Below, piece by piece: positions 45,204 through 54,057 of a stretch of 64,000 nucleotides of DNA (within the stretch, counting starts at the first letter, position 1; every line of letters begins with the position of its first letter). The DNA comes from Candidatus Poribacteria bacterium. Its GTDB lineage: Bacteria; Poribacteria; WGA-4E; WGA-3G. The notes beneath the pieces were generated by a model. It made no database searches. It saw only the letters and a program-made list of their open reading frames with translations, and was not told the origin of the DNA. Both the position numbers and the translations under genes were made by a program. The DNA is taken from positions 140,590 through 204,589 of the forward strand of contig JAJEAG010000055.1 in NCBI GenBank assembly GCA_022824265.1, in the 5' to 3' direction.

Positions 45204-46358
45204 CTATAACAAAGCACGTTGTTCGTCTAATAGATTGGAAATAAAGTTATTTGCTTGTTCAAATTTGCCGTGTCGCACCCAATTAAAAAGGCATTCAGCA
45301 GTACAATTTTGGTCTGTGAGACTTAGGCAACATGTCTTAGGAGTGTCTGCGACGTGTCCAATGATCATTTCAAAAAATTCAGCACGTAACTTTGAAGTCG
45401 GGAATGCTTCAAGAACTTCTGACCGTCGTGTTCCGAGTAGATTGATATATGCTCCAAAACCGTTATTTTCAAACTGATGTTTTAGCCTCTCATATAGATC
45501 TCTTGTTTGAAATTCTTGATTCCCGTTTCTTGCTGACAAACTTATTATCAAGTTATTATCAATAATGAGATTTGGTGTGAAATACGATCCTGTACTTGGG
45601 TCGTCAAGCAATTCATAGACGAATGGATTACCGTTCTCTAAGTATTCATCTATATAAGTTTTCTCTGTAGAGATGACAAGAAAGGCGTTTTCAAGTTCTT
45701 GAGATTTCACCTCATCAGGATGTAGGCATTTAACCTCGGCACCACATTGATGAAGCAATCCTATACGCCGTTGGACTTCAGGTGTTTTATGGTCACACAG
45801 GACAACGCACTTTCGATTATCCAACAGTAGATAAATCGGATAGGGCAGTCCAAGATTTTTAACAGGTACCGGTTTCCCATTTTCATAGCCGAGGGTATAC
45901 AAAGACGATGCGTCCAACATCTCTTCAAAATGTTCTCTGATACGACGACTTGTCGCTGGACTTTTACCACTCGTAGAAATACTCAACATTACTTCGCCAT
46001 CCGTTACAACAGAAGCAGCTGCGAAGGTGCATTGTGGTATCACATCAACGACATTGACTAATGGAATATTGTTTTTTTCATGTGCTTCTGTAAAGACTGC
46101 CGAGTTGGTTGTAGTAGAATCGGTTGCGGCACAAACAAGAAAATACCCATTTGTATCTCCATGTTTTAGGTCTCTATTGTGCAAGCGAATTGAGCCATTA
46201 TCTGCAAGAAACGTTAGCAATTCTGTTGCGCCAGGACTAACCACTGTCACATCCCCCCCACTTATGAGCATAGAGACAACTTTTCGCTCAGCAACATTTC
46301 CACCTCCGACAACAAGGCATTTTCGGTTCTGAAGGTTTATATATGCGGGGTAAAACAT
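45204..46358 (-). CDS. Precorrin-2 dehydrogenase/ferrochelatase-like protein with an internal duplication
   Basis: 384 residues, nearly twice a usual Met8/SirC (about 200). Residues 1-150 are a normal siroheme synthase N-terminal unit: FYPAYINLQNRKCLVVGGG with the NAD loop, then VAERKVVSML, FLVCAATDST, VNVVDVIPQCTFAAASVV and LSISTSGKSPATSRRIREH (SGxSP). Residues about 170-310 repeat the unit in weaker form: PYPIYLLLDNRKCVVLCDHK, FLVISTEKTYIDEYL, VYELLDDPSTGSYFTPNLII and ISLSARNGNQEFQTRDLYERL. The second copy lacks the Gly-rich loop and SGxSP. Copy one would oxidise precorrin-2 and insert iron to give siroheme; copy two is probably structural. The C-terminal 60 residues carry a CCLSLTDQNCTAEC cluster of four Cys. 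Confidence 0.85.
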   Translation of the reverse strand: MFYPAYINLQNRKCLVVGGGNVAERKVVSMLISGGDVTVVSPGATELLTFLADNGSIRLHNRDLKHGDTNGYFLVCAATDSTTTNSAVFTEAHEKNNIPLVNVVDVIPQCTFAAASVVTDGEVMLSISTSGKSPATSRRIREHFEEMLDASSLYTLGYENGKPVPVKNLGLPYPIYLLLDNRKCVVLCDHKTPEVQRRIGLLHQCGAEVKCLHPDEVKSQELENAFLVISTEKTYIDEYLENGNPFVYELLDDPSTGSYFTPNLIIDNNLIISLSARNGNQEFQTRDLYERLKHQFENNGFGAYINLLGTRRSEVLEAFPTSKLRAEFFEMIIGHVADTPKTCCLSLTDQNCTAECLFNWVRHGKFEQANNFISNLLDEQRALL

Positions 46359-46399
46359 TTTAGTTATGAAAAGTTAGTAAATGAGAGTTTGGGTATTAT

Positions 46400-47380
46400 T
46401 TATGAATCCCGGGAAACCACGTAATTCGCGAGGTTTTCAAGGGCAAGACGTGCATCTGATTGAGGTATTTTTGTCAACGCTGTTTTTGCTCTGTCTGCAT
46501 AACCTTGTGCAGCCTTCAGACAATGCTGTTCAATATCATACTTTTGGAATAGGGATTCAACGAATGTAATTGCCTCGGTTTCATCACTGTCGGGATTAAG
46601 GACTTTTTCAAGCATCTTCTTTTCATTATCATTACTCTTTTTTCTGGCATATATAATGGGAAAAGTGAGTTTACCTTCTCGAAGATCACCGAATGCGTTT
46701 TTCCCTAACTTCTCAGGTGCTTCTACAAAATCAAGCAGGTCGTCTACTATTTGGAAGGCTGTCCCAACCTGTTGTCCATAGATAGTAAGGGCATCTATTA
46801 TCTGTTGTTCCTTAGTTCCAAGGTGTGCTCCAAGCGTACAAGAGGCTGCAATTAATTTGCCAGTTTTGAAACTAATTATCTTGAGGTATTCCTCTTCTGA
46901 AATATCAAAATCACCACTTTTATATGCGTGGATAACTTCACCTTCACACATCGCTTGTGTGGTGTCTGCAAGTATTGCCATCGCAGGATCATCTGACCGA
47001 CGTGACACCAGCATTGAGAGCACACGTGCATGAAGATAATCACCAACAAGTACCGCTACCTTATTACCCCATTTTGTCTGTAATGTATCACGACCACGTC
47101 TGATTGTTGCTTCATCAAGAACATCATCGTGGACAAGCGATGCAACATGGATTAACTCAACAACCGCTGCAAGTGTGTGTGCATCGGCACCGACATACCC
47201 GCATGCCCTCGCAGAAAGCAAAACAAGAATTGGACGCAACCGTTTGCCTCCACCTTCTACCACATGTTGAACTGCCATATCTACAAAACTATATTCGCTG
47301 GCTGTATTTTCTGTTAGTTTTCCCTCAACAGCATTTAGGTCTTCAGAAATTAATCTGACAATCTGATCAAAACTTGACAT
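46400..47380 (-). CDS. ispB: Trans-polyprenyl diphosphate synthase
   Basis: 326 residues. The first Asp-rich motif is ASLVHDDVLDEATIRRG and the second is QIVDDLLDFVEAPEKLGK, with GGGKRLRPILVLLSAR before them and FKTGKLIAASCTLG between. It elongates farnesyl diphosphate with isopentenyl units to the side chain of a quinone; chain length cannot be read reliably. AAAGGA lies 5 bases before the ATG. Its place inside the heme operon, 12 bases after hemL, suggests joint supply of heme and quinone for respiration. Confidence 0.9.
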   Translation of the reverse strand: MSSFDQIVRLISEDLNAVEGKLTENTASEYSFVDMAVQHVVEGGGKRLRPILVLLSARACGYVGADAHTLAAVVELIHVASLVHDDVLDEATIRRGRDTLQTKWGNKVAVLVGDYLHARVLSMLVSRRSDDPAMAILADTTQAMCEGEVIHAYKSGDFDISEEEYLKIISFKTGKLIAASCTLGAHLGTKEQQIIDALTIYGQQVGTAFQIVDDLLDFVEAPEKLGKNAFGDLREGKLTFPIIYARKKSNDNEKKMLEKVLNPDSDETEAITFVESLFQKYDIEQHCLKAAQGYADRAKTALTKIPQSDARLALENLANYVVSRDS

Positions 47381-47392
47381 TCAATTCCTTTA

Positions 47393-48676
47393 CTATAGCT
47401 TAGAGATTACCTCAGATGCGGCTTGAACGGTTGTGCTAATATCCTCTTGAGAGTGAACTAAAGAGACAAATCCTGCTTCAAATTGAGAAGGAGCAACATA
47501 AACACCGTTTTCTAATAAGCCCCAAAAATACTTTCGGTAACGTTCTGTATCAGCAGTGCGTGCACCATCGGCATCTGTGACAGTTTCAGGTGTGAAATAG
47601 AGCATCAGCATGGAACCGACGCGACTATGCCATGCGTCAATACCGTGTTTGTGCGTTGCTTCGCTAAGACCATCAGCAAGGATAGATGCGTTGGTTTCAA
47701 GTTGTTCATAAACCCCAGGTGCAGAAAGTTTGTTTAATGTCGTTATGCCAGCAGTTACAGCTAACGGATTACCTGATAATGTTCCGGCTTGATAAACATC
47801 ACCTTCAGGGGCAACACATTGCATGATTTCCCGTTTTCCGCCATAAGCACCGACAGGTAACCCGCCACCGATTACTTTTCCAAGGCATGTCATATCTGGC
47901 GTAACATCGTAGTATGACTGCGCGCCTCCGTAAGCGACTCGGAAACCAGTTATTACCTCATCAAAGATTAATACAATCCCATGTTGTTCTGTTATTTCTC
48001 GGAGTTCATTTAGGTAACCATCACGAGGTGGGATAATGCCCATGTTCCCCATAATAGGTTCAAGAATTAGACATGCAATTTCATCTGGATTGGCATCAAT
48101 AGTGGTTTTCACTGCTTCAGGATTGTTGAAAGGAACCGTGAGTGTATTGCGAGCAAAATCCTCTGGAACGCCGCCACTATCTGAAAGACCGAAGGTAGCA
48201 ACACCAGAACCTGCTTTTGCCAACAGATAGTCTACATGTCCGTGATAACATCCATCTATCTTAATGATTTTGTCGCGTCCTGTATAGCCGCGAGCAAGAC
48301 GTATCGCGCTCATCGTAGCTTCCGTGCCAGAATTAACAAGACGAACTTTCTCAATAGAAGGCACTGCATTGACGATGATTTCTGCAAGTTCCGTCTCTAA
48401 TGTGGTCGGTGCCCCGAAACTCGTACCTTGGGAAGCTGCATCACTGACTGCTTTGACTATATCTGGATATGCATGCCCCAATATTAGTGGTCCCCACGAA
48501 GCGACATAATCTATGTATTCGTGTCCGTCTATGTCATAAACCTTTGAGCCACTACCACGTTCAATGAAACGCGGATGTCCACCGACTTTGCTAAAATTAC
48601 GGACAGGACTGTTGACACCACCGGGGATAAATTGCTGTGATTTTTGCCACGCTGATAACGATTTACTACTCTCCAA
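47393..48676 (-). CDS. hemL: Glutamate-1-semialdehyde 2,1-aminomutase
   Basis: 427 residues, full length. Signatures: FIPGGVNSPVRNFSKVGGHP, VRLVNSGTEATMSAIRLARG, YHGHVDYLLAKAGSG, LIFDEVITGFRVAYGGAQ and CLGKVIGGGLPVGAYGG with the PLP-binding Lys. It turns glutamate-1-semialdehyde into 5-aminolevulinate. The start is a TTG at 48676: GGAGG lies 6 bases upstream, and the nearby ATG is out of frame. This is the first gene of the seven-gene tetrapyrrole run, so the operon promoter should lie in 48677-48983. Confidence 0.96.
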   Translation of the reverse strand: MESSKSLSAWQKSQQFIPGGVNSPVRNFSKVGGHPRFIERGSGSKVYDIDGHEYIDYVASWGPLILGHAYPDIVKAVSDAASQGTSFGAPTTLETELAEIIVNAVPSIEKVRLVNSGTEATMSAIRLARGYTGRDKIIKIDGCYHGHVDYLLAKAGSGVATFGLSDSGGVPEDFARNTLTVPFNNPEAVKTTIDANPDEIACLILEPIMGNMGIIPPRDGYLNELREITEQHGIVLIFDEVITGFRVAYGGAQSYYDVTPDMTCLGKVIGGGLPVGAYGGKREIMQCVAPEGDVYQAGTLSGNPLAVTAGITTLNKLSAPGVYEQLETNASILADGLSEATHKHGIDAWHSRVGSMLMLYFTPETVTDADGARTADTERYRKYFWGLLENGVYVAPSQFEAGFVSLVHSQEDISTTVQAASEVISKL

Positions 48677-48983
48677 TTCATTCCTCCAAATTAGTTATAA
48701 TATTTAATGATGATACCGTGAATTTGTTATGTTAACTTTCAATAATTTCAGAGCTTTCAGAGTTAATCGAAAATAGCACAGTTTTGTAATGTGCTACAAT
48801 GCCATATTACAACTGGATTAGAGCATTTCTTATGACTTTAATAGTCACAATTGACTCTGGAAACAACCTAATTTTGGTTTATGCCGTATTTATCTTTATA
48901 ATAAATAATTTTCAATATGTTTCCTTTCATGATCTAACCCGTAAAATATTCAAGACTACCTTTTGTTTGTAACACTATTCACG
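48677..48983. other. Upstream region of the tetrapyrrole operon
   Basis: 307 AT-rich bases with no gene. The one visible structure is an inverted repeat TAGCAC (48774-48779) with GTGCTA (48791-48796), about 100 bases upstream of hemL, which could be an operator. Several weak -10-like words occur; none is convincing. Confidence 0.35.
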
Positions 48984-50204
48984 TTAATCAGCGCGGTCGT
49001 TTTCATTGTTCATGGAACATTTCAAGGATGAGGACCGATAAAGTTTCCTTATCTGATACTTTAGACGTATAAAAGAATAAAGACGCTTCACTGATAACAT
49101 AGATCCAATCCTGCGTAGCAGACCACGTATCCCATTAGTGCGAACATATATCAAAAGCACAATTAACCATGAATAAAAGCTTAAACGCAATGAGGTAATT
49201 ACTTGTTTAGATTTAACAAGAGTAAAGCAAGCTTTTAGTCCAAGAGGACGAGGGCTATTTGGAAATCGCAGCCATCCCCGCTGATCTCTAAGCATTGAGT
49301 TAAGAGAAGAATACCTGTCCCATCGAACATAATGTCGTATCAGAGGAGGCTTATGTAAATTGAGTTTTTTCAAAAAATCATGAGTTTTAAGAATGGACGT
49401 TTCATACTAATGTTAGCAGGATCTGTATAAAATTCTTTGTTAGCAATTTGAATCCACTCGTCAATTGCCTCCAATGTTGGATTCCATATAATAATAACGG
49501 AATCAAATGGACACCATTTCTTAAGAAGGACGGAATGCTTTATTTCATTCAGTGCAAGTTGCAAACGTATAAAGAAATCTTTAGAAGTAGAAATTGGATC
49601 CACCAGGTCCGCGGGAAAAGTTGCAGACCATAAAGGCAAACCTACTATTAGTTGACCACGTCCATAATCGTTAACCAATGATTTATACGAACCCTCCTGA
49701 CGACCTTTATTTGCCTTTTTCTTTATAGATTCAATCACGTTATCTACCGTCTGATTCTGCAAAAAGACATCTGGAATACCAAGATTAATAGAATTTTTAA
49801 ATTGCTCAGCATAAAATTTTTCTTTTCCTTACAAGCCATTAGAATTTCGAATGAACCTATTCACCATTTTAGCTTGCCCAGGCAAGAACACTTCTGTCAC
49901 CTCAAACCAAGTGCGAAGATGGATACCGTATCAATGAGTGTATAGAAACAATTCATAAAGGCATCACCAGGATCGTCTAATTTTCGCCCTAAATCAGAGA
50001 GACGTAGTTCAGTGGATCCAGCCATATTAAACAATTTACTGTTTTCCAACGTTCAATGGGACTCGCTTGTTTAATCCAATGTCGTTCTCGCAAGTAATTA
50101 GATCGATCATGAGACTGGACATCCTGAAAATTGGGATCTTTATCTTCTCCGATTACGCAAAGAATAGGATCAATATTATCATCTGAATTTGTTGAGGATG
50201 GGTC
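48984..50204 (-). pseudogene. Multiply frameshifted gene of unknown function
   Basis: Read on the minus strand, coding-like segments succeed one another in different frames. 50204-50030: DDNIDPILCVIGEDKDPNFQ to KTVNCLI. 50025-49897: MAGSTELRLSDLGRKL to FALGLR. About 49910-49830: EVTEVFLPGQAKMVNRFIRN. About 49814-49370: FYAEQFKNSINLGIPDVFLQ to RPFLKLMIF. 49373-48984: KKLNLHKPPLIRHYVRWDRY to the end. Each join needs one small insertion or deletion, and at least one (near 49815) is at an A-run. Together they would give a protein of about 400 residues that I do not recognise; its last part has a hydrophobic helix (FYSWLIVLLIYV). An IS630-type element sits directly at its upstream end. A dead gene is more likely than five small ones. 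Confidence 0.65.
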
Positions 50205-51476
50205 TAGTGCTTTGTCCATCCTAACCTTTTGGGTATAAATGTTTTAATCTGATGCGCGCATCTTCCGTGGTCCATTGCCAATCTACTTGCTTTTGCTCTG
50301 CATTTCGTCGTTTTTGCCACGCCTGCGTCTCTCTTTGTAATGTTTCTATATCGGGAATACGACAACACAAACACTGTCGTGTTAGCACACTCAGTTCTAT
50401 CTCCGCAATATTCAACCAACTGCCATGTTTAGGCGTATACACGATTTCCAAACGAGCACACAATCTTTTTGCTTCTGCCCCAGGAAATGCTTTATACAAG
50501 GATGAAAGGGTGTGTGTATTTAGGTTATCACATACTAAAATCACACGCTTTGCCTTCGGATACACATCTTCCAATAGCACCTTTACCTCCTCTGCCCAAT
50601 CCACCGCAGTCCGACGCTCCCGAACAGACACACACCGAAATCCTGAAAGGGTCTCTGTGAAAAGAAAAACTGAGGCTGTGCCGTTGCGTTTATACTCATT
50701 ATCTATACGCTTGACTTGTCCTGGTTTTGCGGGGTGCGGGTGCGGATCACGGACATCCTTCCGAAGCGTTACAGATTGTTCATCCATGTTCACAACAGGA
50801 ACATCCGTATCTAAAGGTTTCTGATAAAGATCAGGCACTTGCTCCATCGCATTCACAAATGCAGCATCTTCGGAAGGGGGATCACCCATTGTTCACGAAG
50901 ATGTGGTTTCAAGACATTTTTTTTAGTGTCTGACGCACTGTTTCAGGAGAAATACTCTCTACAATCTCAAGTCTGACCAGTTCTGACGCAAGTAAACGCA
51001 GCGTCCATCTGCCAGCACCTTCTGGTGGATCGCCACAACTCAAAGCTATCAACCGGGCTTCAGCTTCACCATCAAGTTTACGAGGCGTGGGCGGAACCTC
51101 GCGTTGTGCGCGACCCAAGGCACGAACAAAACCTTCTGTAGCAAAACGCTTACGAACATTAGCAACCGTGCGTGTATGACAGTTATAGGCATCAGCGATC
51201 TTTTCATCGGTTTCGCCAGGACCATTGACATCCGCTTTTAGTAAGATATTGGCGTGCTTTATTTTATATGCCTCTAATTTACCTTTATTAATACAGGCTT
51301 CCAACTCCTGACGCTGAGTATCAGTCAGTTTTACAACATGTTTGTTCATATGAGTGTCCTCTAAGATAGTTTACTATAATCTAAAAGACACACATTTTTT
51401 TCTCAAGTCTCCTAAAAATCAAAAAATCAAAAAATCAAAAAAATATACATGCAAATTTAGACTGGACTATCCACTA
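50205..51476. mobile_element. IS630-family insertion sequence
   Basis: About 1.27 kb bounded by TA at both ends (50205-50206 and 51475-51476), the usual IS630 target. Inward from each end, TAGTGCTTTGTCCATCC (left) and TAGTGGATAGTCCAGTC (right, complement) agree in 12 of 17 positions, forming imperfect terminal repeats. Inside is a minus-strand IS630 transposase in broken frames. A short run of AAAAATC repeats (about 51413-51440) lies near the right end. The left flank is the unknown pseudogene. Confidence 0.75.
50221..51349 (-). pseudogene. IS630-family transposase with two frameshifts
   Basis: The first part (51349-50909, 146 codons) is the helix-turn-helix DNA-binding region: KIADAYNCHTRTVANVRKRF. 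The last part (50889-50221) holds the DDE catalytic core: VVNMDEQSVTLRK, RVILVCDNLNTHTLSSLY and YTPKHGSWLNIAEIELSVL, with all three acidic residues. Between them the run of eight A (50917-50924) needs a -1 shift to read NVLKPHLREQWVIP, and the run of five C (50876-50880) needs one more C to enter the last frame. The A-run alone could be a programmed -1 site; the second break cannot be explained so. The copy is therefore probably inactive unless the homopolymers are miscalled. Confidence 0.75.
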
Positions 51477-51594
51477 GTGAAAACCTTTGAAAACAACTTC
51501 ATGAAATCTTAGCAGCCGAAGAAGCATGAGAAAGTGTCTAAAGATGTGCCCTCAGTAACTTCAACACTTTCAGTATAATTAAGGTTTTTGCTAA

Positions 51595-52941
51595 CTAAGA
51601 TAACCCTTCTAATGTACCTGTACTATCTCCTAATTTCCTTAAATTAACGTCCATTCGTTGTAACATAGAAAGCCACAAGTTATTGAGCGGTGTTTCCTTC
51701 GGATACGCTATATGTTGTCCACTATTTAGTGTGCCACAACCACCACCTGACAATAGGATGGGTAGGTCGTGATGGCTATGTCTGTTACCATCTGAGTTCC
51801 CACTACCGTAACAAATCATAGAATGGTCAAGTAGTGTGCCCTCTCCTTCAGGAATACTATCAAGTTTCTCCAACAGATAAGCAAGTTGTTGCATGTGAAA
51901 AATGTTTATCCTACGGATTTTCTCAATTTTTGCTTCATCTCCGCCATGATGTGAAAGGTTATGATGTCCATCGGTGATGTCTATTGTCGGATAAGTTTTA
52001 TTACTACCTTCATTTGCCAATGAAAAGGTCACAATACGGGTTACATCGGTTTGGAATGCGAGAACGATCAGGTCTAACATAAGACGGACATGTTCTTGAA
52101 AATGTGCGGGGATCTTTTCTGGCGCAGAATATTCAATGTTTTCAATTGGTGGAAACTTTTCAGCAGAAGCGATTCTCATTTCAATATCTCGAATTGCAGA
52201 GAAATATTCATCGAGTTTTCGTGCGTCATTTTCGCTAACTTTATGGATTAGGTCTTTTGAATCTTGTTTCACAAAATCAAGAATACTTTTTCGTTCTTCA
52301 TCACGTTGTGATATTTCCGCATTAGGTTCAGTAGAGAACAAACGGTCAAAGGCAAACTTCGGATTTACTTCTTTTGGCAGGGGTTGGGTTGCAGACTTCC
52401 ACGCCATTGTTGCAGAATATACGCAGCTGTAGCCGGAATCACAATTTCCTGCTCTATAGCCGGGTTCAATTCCGAGTTCCAACGAAGGTATCCGTGTTTT
52501 TTCACCGATCTGTGAAGCTGCTGCTTGGTCAACAGAGATTCCAGCGTGTATGTCTGTTCCACTTGTTTTTCGAGGTTGTGCACCTGTGAGGTATGCAGCC
52601 ATTGCTCTGGCATGATCTCCACCACCATCACCATTTGCGCGCGCTTTATCAGCAGTCAATCCGCTAAGAACCAACGTTTTATCTTTTACGTTTTGCAGCG
52701 GTCTCAGGATTTCTGTGAGTTCAAAGTTTGCCCCAACTTGTTCAGGTGTCCATTTTTCCATTATTTTGCCGTTAGGACTATAAAGGAATGCCATCCGATT
52801 TGGTGGAGTTTGTGATGTTACTCCTTTTGTGGCTGCGGTTGCCACACTTGTGAGTGGTCCCATCGATTCTAACCACGGTAGGGCGATGCTTACTCCTAAT
52901 CCTCGTATAAATGTCCTGCGTGAAAGTTTTGGTATTTTCAT
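51595..52941 (-). CDS. DUF1552 secreted protein with Tat leader
   Basis: 448 residues. The leader SRRTFIRGLGVSIALPWLES is a twin-arginine signal, so it is exported folded. The body has the DUF1552 pattern: NRMAFLYSPNGKIMEKWTPE, AAYLTGAQPRKTSGTDIHAG, DVTRIVTFSLANEGSNKTY, and MICYGSGNSDGNRHSHHDLP with a His/Asn-rich site near the end, similar in style to alkaline-phosphatase-like DUF1501 proteins. Planctomycetes encode this family beside DUF1592 cytochromes, and here such a gene lies at 55100-57562 on the same strand. The function is unknown, probably breakdown of polymers outside the cytoplasm. AAGGAG lies 7 bases before the ATG. Confidence 0.85.
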   Translation of the reverse strand: MKIPKLSRRTFIRGLGVSIALPWLESMGPLTSVATAATKGVTSQTPPNRMAFLYSPNGKIMEKWTPEQVGANFELTEILRPLQNVKDKTLVLSGLTADKARANGDGGGDHARAMAAYLTGAQPRKTSGTDIHAGISVDQAAASQIGEKTRIPSLELGIEPGYRAGNCDSGYSCVYSATMAWKSATQPLPKEVNPKFAFDRLFSTEPNAEISQRDEERKSILDFVKQDSKDLIHKVSENDARKLDEYFSAIRDIEMRIASAEKFPPIENIEYSAPEKIPAHFQEHVRLMLDLIVLAFQTDVTRIVTFSLANEGSNKTYPTIDITDGHHNLSHHGGDEAKIEKIRRINIFHMQQLAYLLEKLDSIPEGEGTLLDHSMICYGSGNSDGNRHSHHDLPILLSGGGCGTLNSGQHIAYPKETPLNNLWLSMLQRMDVNLRKLGDSTGTLEGLS

Positions 52942-52958
52942 GTATGCTCCTTATCTCA

Positions 52959-54002
52959 TTAAAAAAGCGGTGCACCTTGTGCTTCTACAAATACTGAATA
53001 TAGAGACTGACTTGCAGTCATAAAGAGTCTATTTCTTTTAACGCCGCCAAAGCATATATTAGAACAAATTTCAGGGAGATGAATTTTGCCAATCATTGTT
53101 CCGTCTGGTGCGAAGATATGAACTCCATCGTAGCCTTCTCCGACCCATCCTGCACCAGCCCACACATTACCGTCAACATCACACCGAAGACCGTCAGCAT
53201 TTCCGGGTGCTGTCTCATAGAAGACCTCTTTATTACCCAAACGTTTACCTTCAATAACATCAAAGACAACAATGTTTTTGGGTGTGCCTGTATCAGCAAT
53301 GTAGAGTTTTTCGTAGTCTGGTGAAAAGCATAAACCATTCGGTCTTTCAAGATCACTTGTAACGACTGTTGCCTTTCCAGTGTCTGGATTGAGGCGGTAG
53401 ACAGAGGTAGGCAATTCGAATTCTGCTTTATGTCCTTCGTAATTGAATAGGATTCCGTATCCAGGATCAGTAAACCAGATATGTCCATCAGGATGAACGA
53501 CTACATCGTTGGGTGCGTTGAACCGTTTTCCTTCAAAATTGTCAATGAGCACTGTAATAGTGCCGTCATATTCGGTTCGTGTGACGCGCCGCGTGCCGTG
53601 TTCACAACTGATGAGTCTACCTTGTCGATCTCGTGTATGTCCGTTTGTATAGTTAGAAGGTTTGCGGTAGACACTTACTTTTCCGGTAGCTTCCTGCCAT
53701 TTCATGATGCGGTTGTTTGGTATATCACTCCAGAGGAGATAACCTCCATCACCAAACCACACGGGTCCCTCCGACCAACGCGCGCCTGTCCACAATCGTT
53801 CCAAGGCAGCGTTACCAATTTTGTATTTGGAAAAACGCGGGTCAAGAACTTCAATCGCGGGATCAGGATATCGTTGAATGGTTTTTCCATCTATATCCGC
53901 CCAACTTGATAATGCCCCTACAGACTCTAATAATGGTAAGGCTGCACCTATACCAATGTTGCGAATAAATGACCTACGTGAAAATTGTTTTGAAGTGCTC
54001 AT
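52959..54002 (-). CDS. SMP-30/gluconolactonase-like protein with Tat leader
   Basis: About 347 residues. A twin-arginine leader (SRRSFIRNIGIGAALPLLES) closely resembles that of the DUF1552 gene next to it. A six-bladed SMP-30 propeller follows: WTGARWSEGPVWFGDGGYLL, APNDVVVHPDGHIWFTDPGY, ERPNGLCFSPDYEKLYIADT and GNADGLRCDVDGNVWAGAG. The Glu, Asn and Asp of these blades bind a divalent metal. It would open a sugar lactone outside the cytoplasm. ATG 54002 is preferred over an upstream start at 54032 because the Tat motif then sits at the usual distance. It is 17 bases before the DUF1552 gene. Confidence 0.88.
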   Translation of the reverse strand: MSTSKQFSRRSFIRNIGIGAALPLLESVGALSSWADIDGKTIQRYPDPAIEVLDPRFSKYKIGNAALERLWTGARWSEGPVWFGDGGYLLWSDIPNNRIMKWQEATGKVSVYRKPSNYTNGHTRDRQGRLISCEHGTRRVTRTEYDGTITVLIDNFEGKRFNAPNDVVVHPDGHIWFTDPGYGILFNYEGHKAEFELPTSVYRLNPDTGKATVVTSDLERPNGLCFSPDYEKLYIADTGTPKNIVVFDVIEGKRLGNKEVFYETAPGNADGLRCDVDGNVWAGAGWVGEGYDGVHIFAPDGTMIGKIHLPEICSNICFGGVKRNRLFMTASQSLYSVFVEAQGAPLF

Positions 54003-54057
54003 AAGTATCACCGTTGATGTGTAGTTTATCACACATAAGCGGTTTTGTCAAGTGAAT

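Noticed and set aside
50252..50824. Plus-strand open frame of 190 codons
   Set aside because: It is the antisense shadow of the IS630 transposase catalytic part, which has clear DDE motifs.
50909..51349. Stand-alone small DNA-binding protein
   Set aside because: It is the N-terminal part of the frameshifted transposase, shown by the continuing family sequence in the -1 frame.
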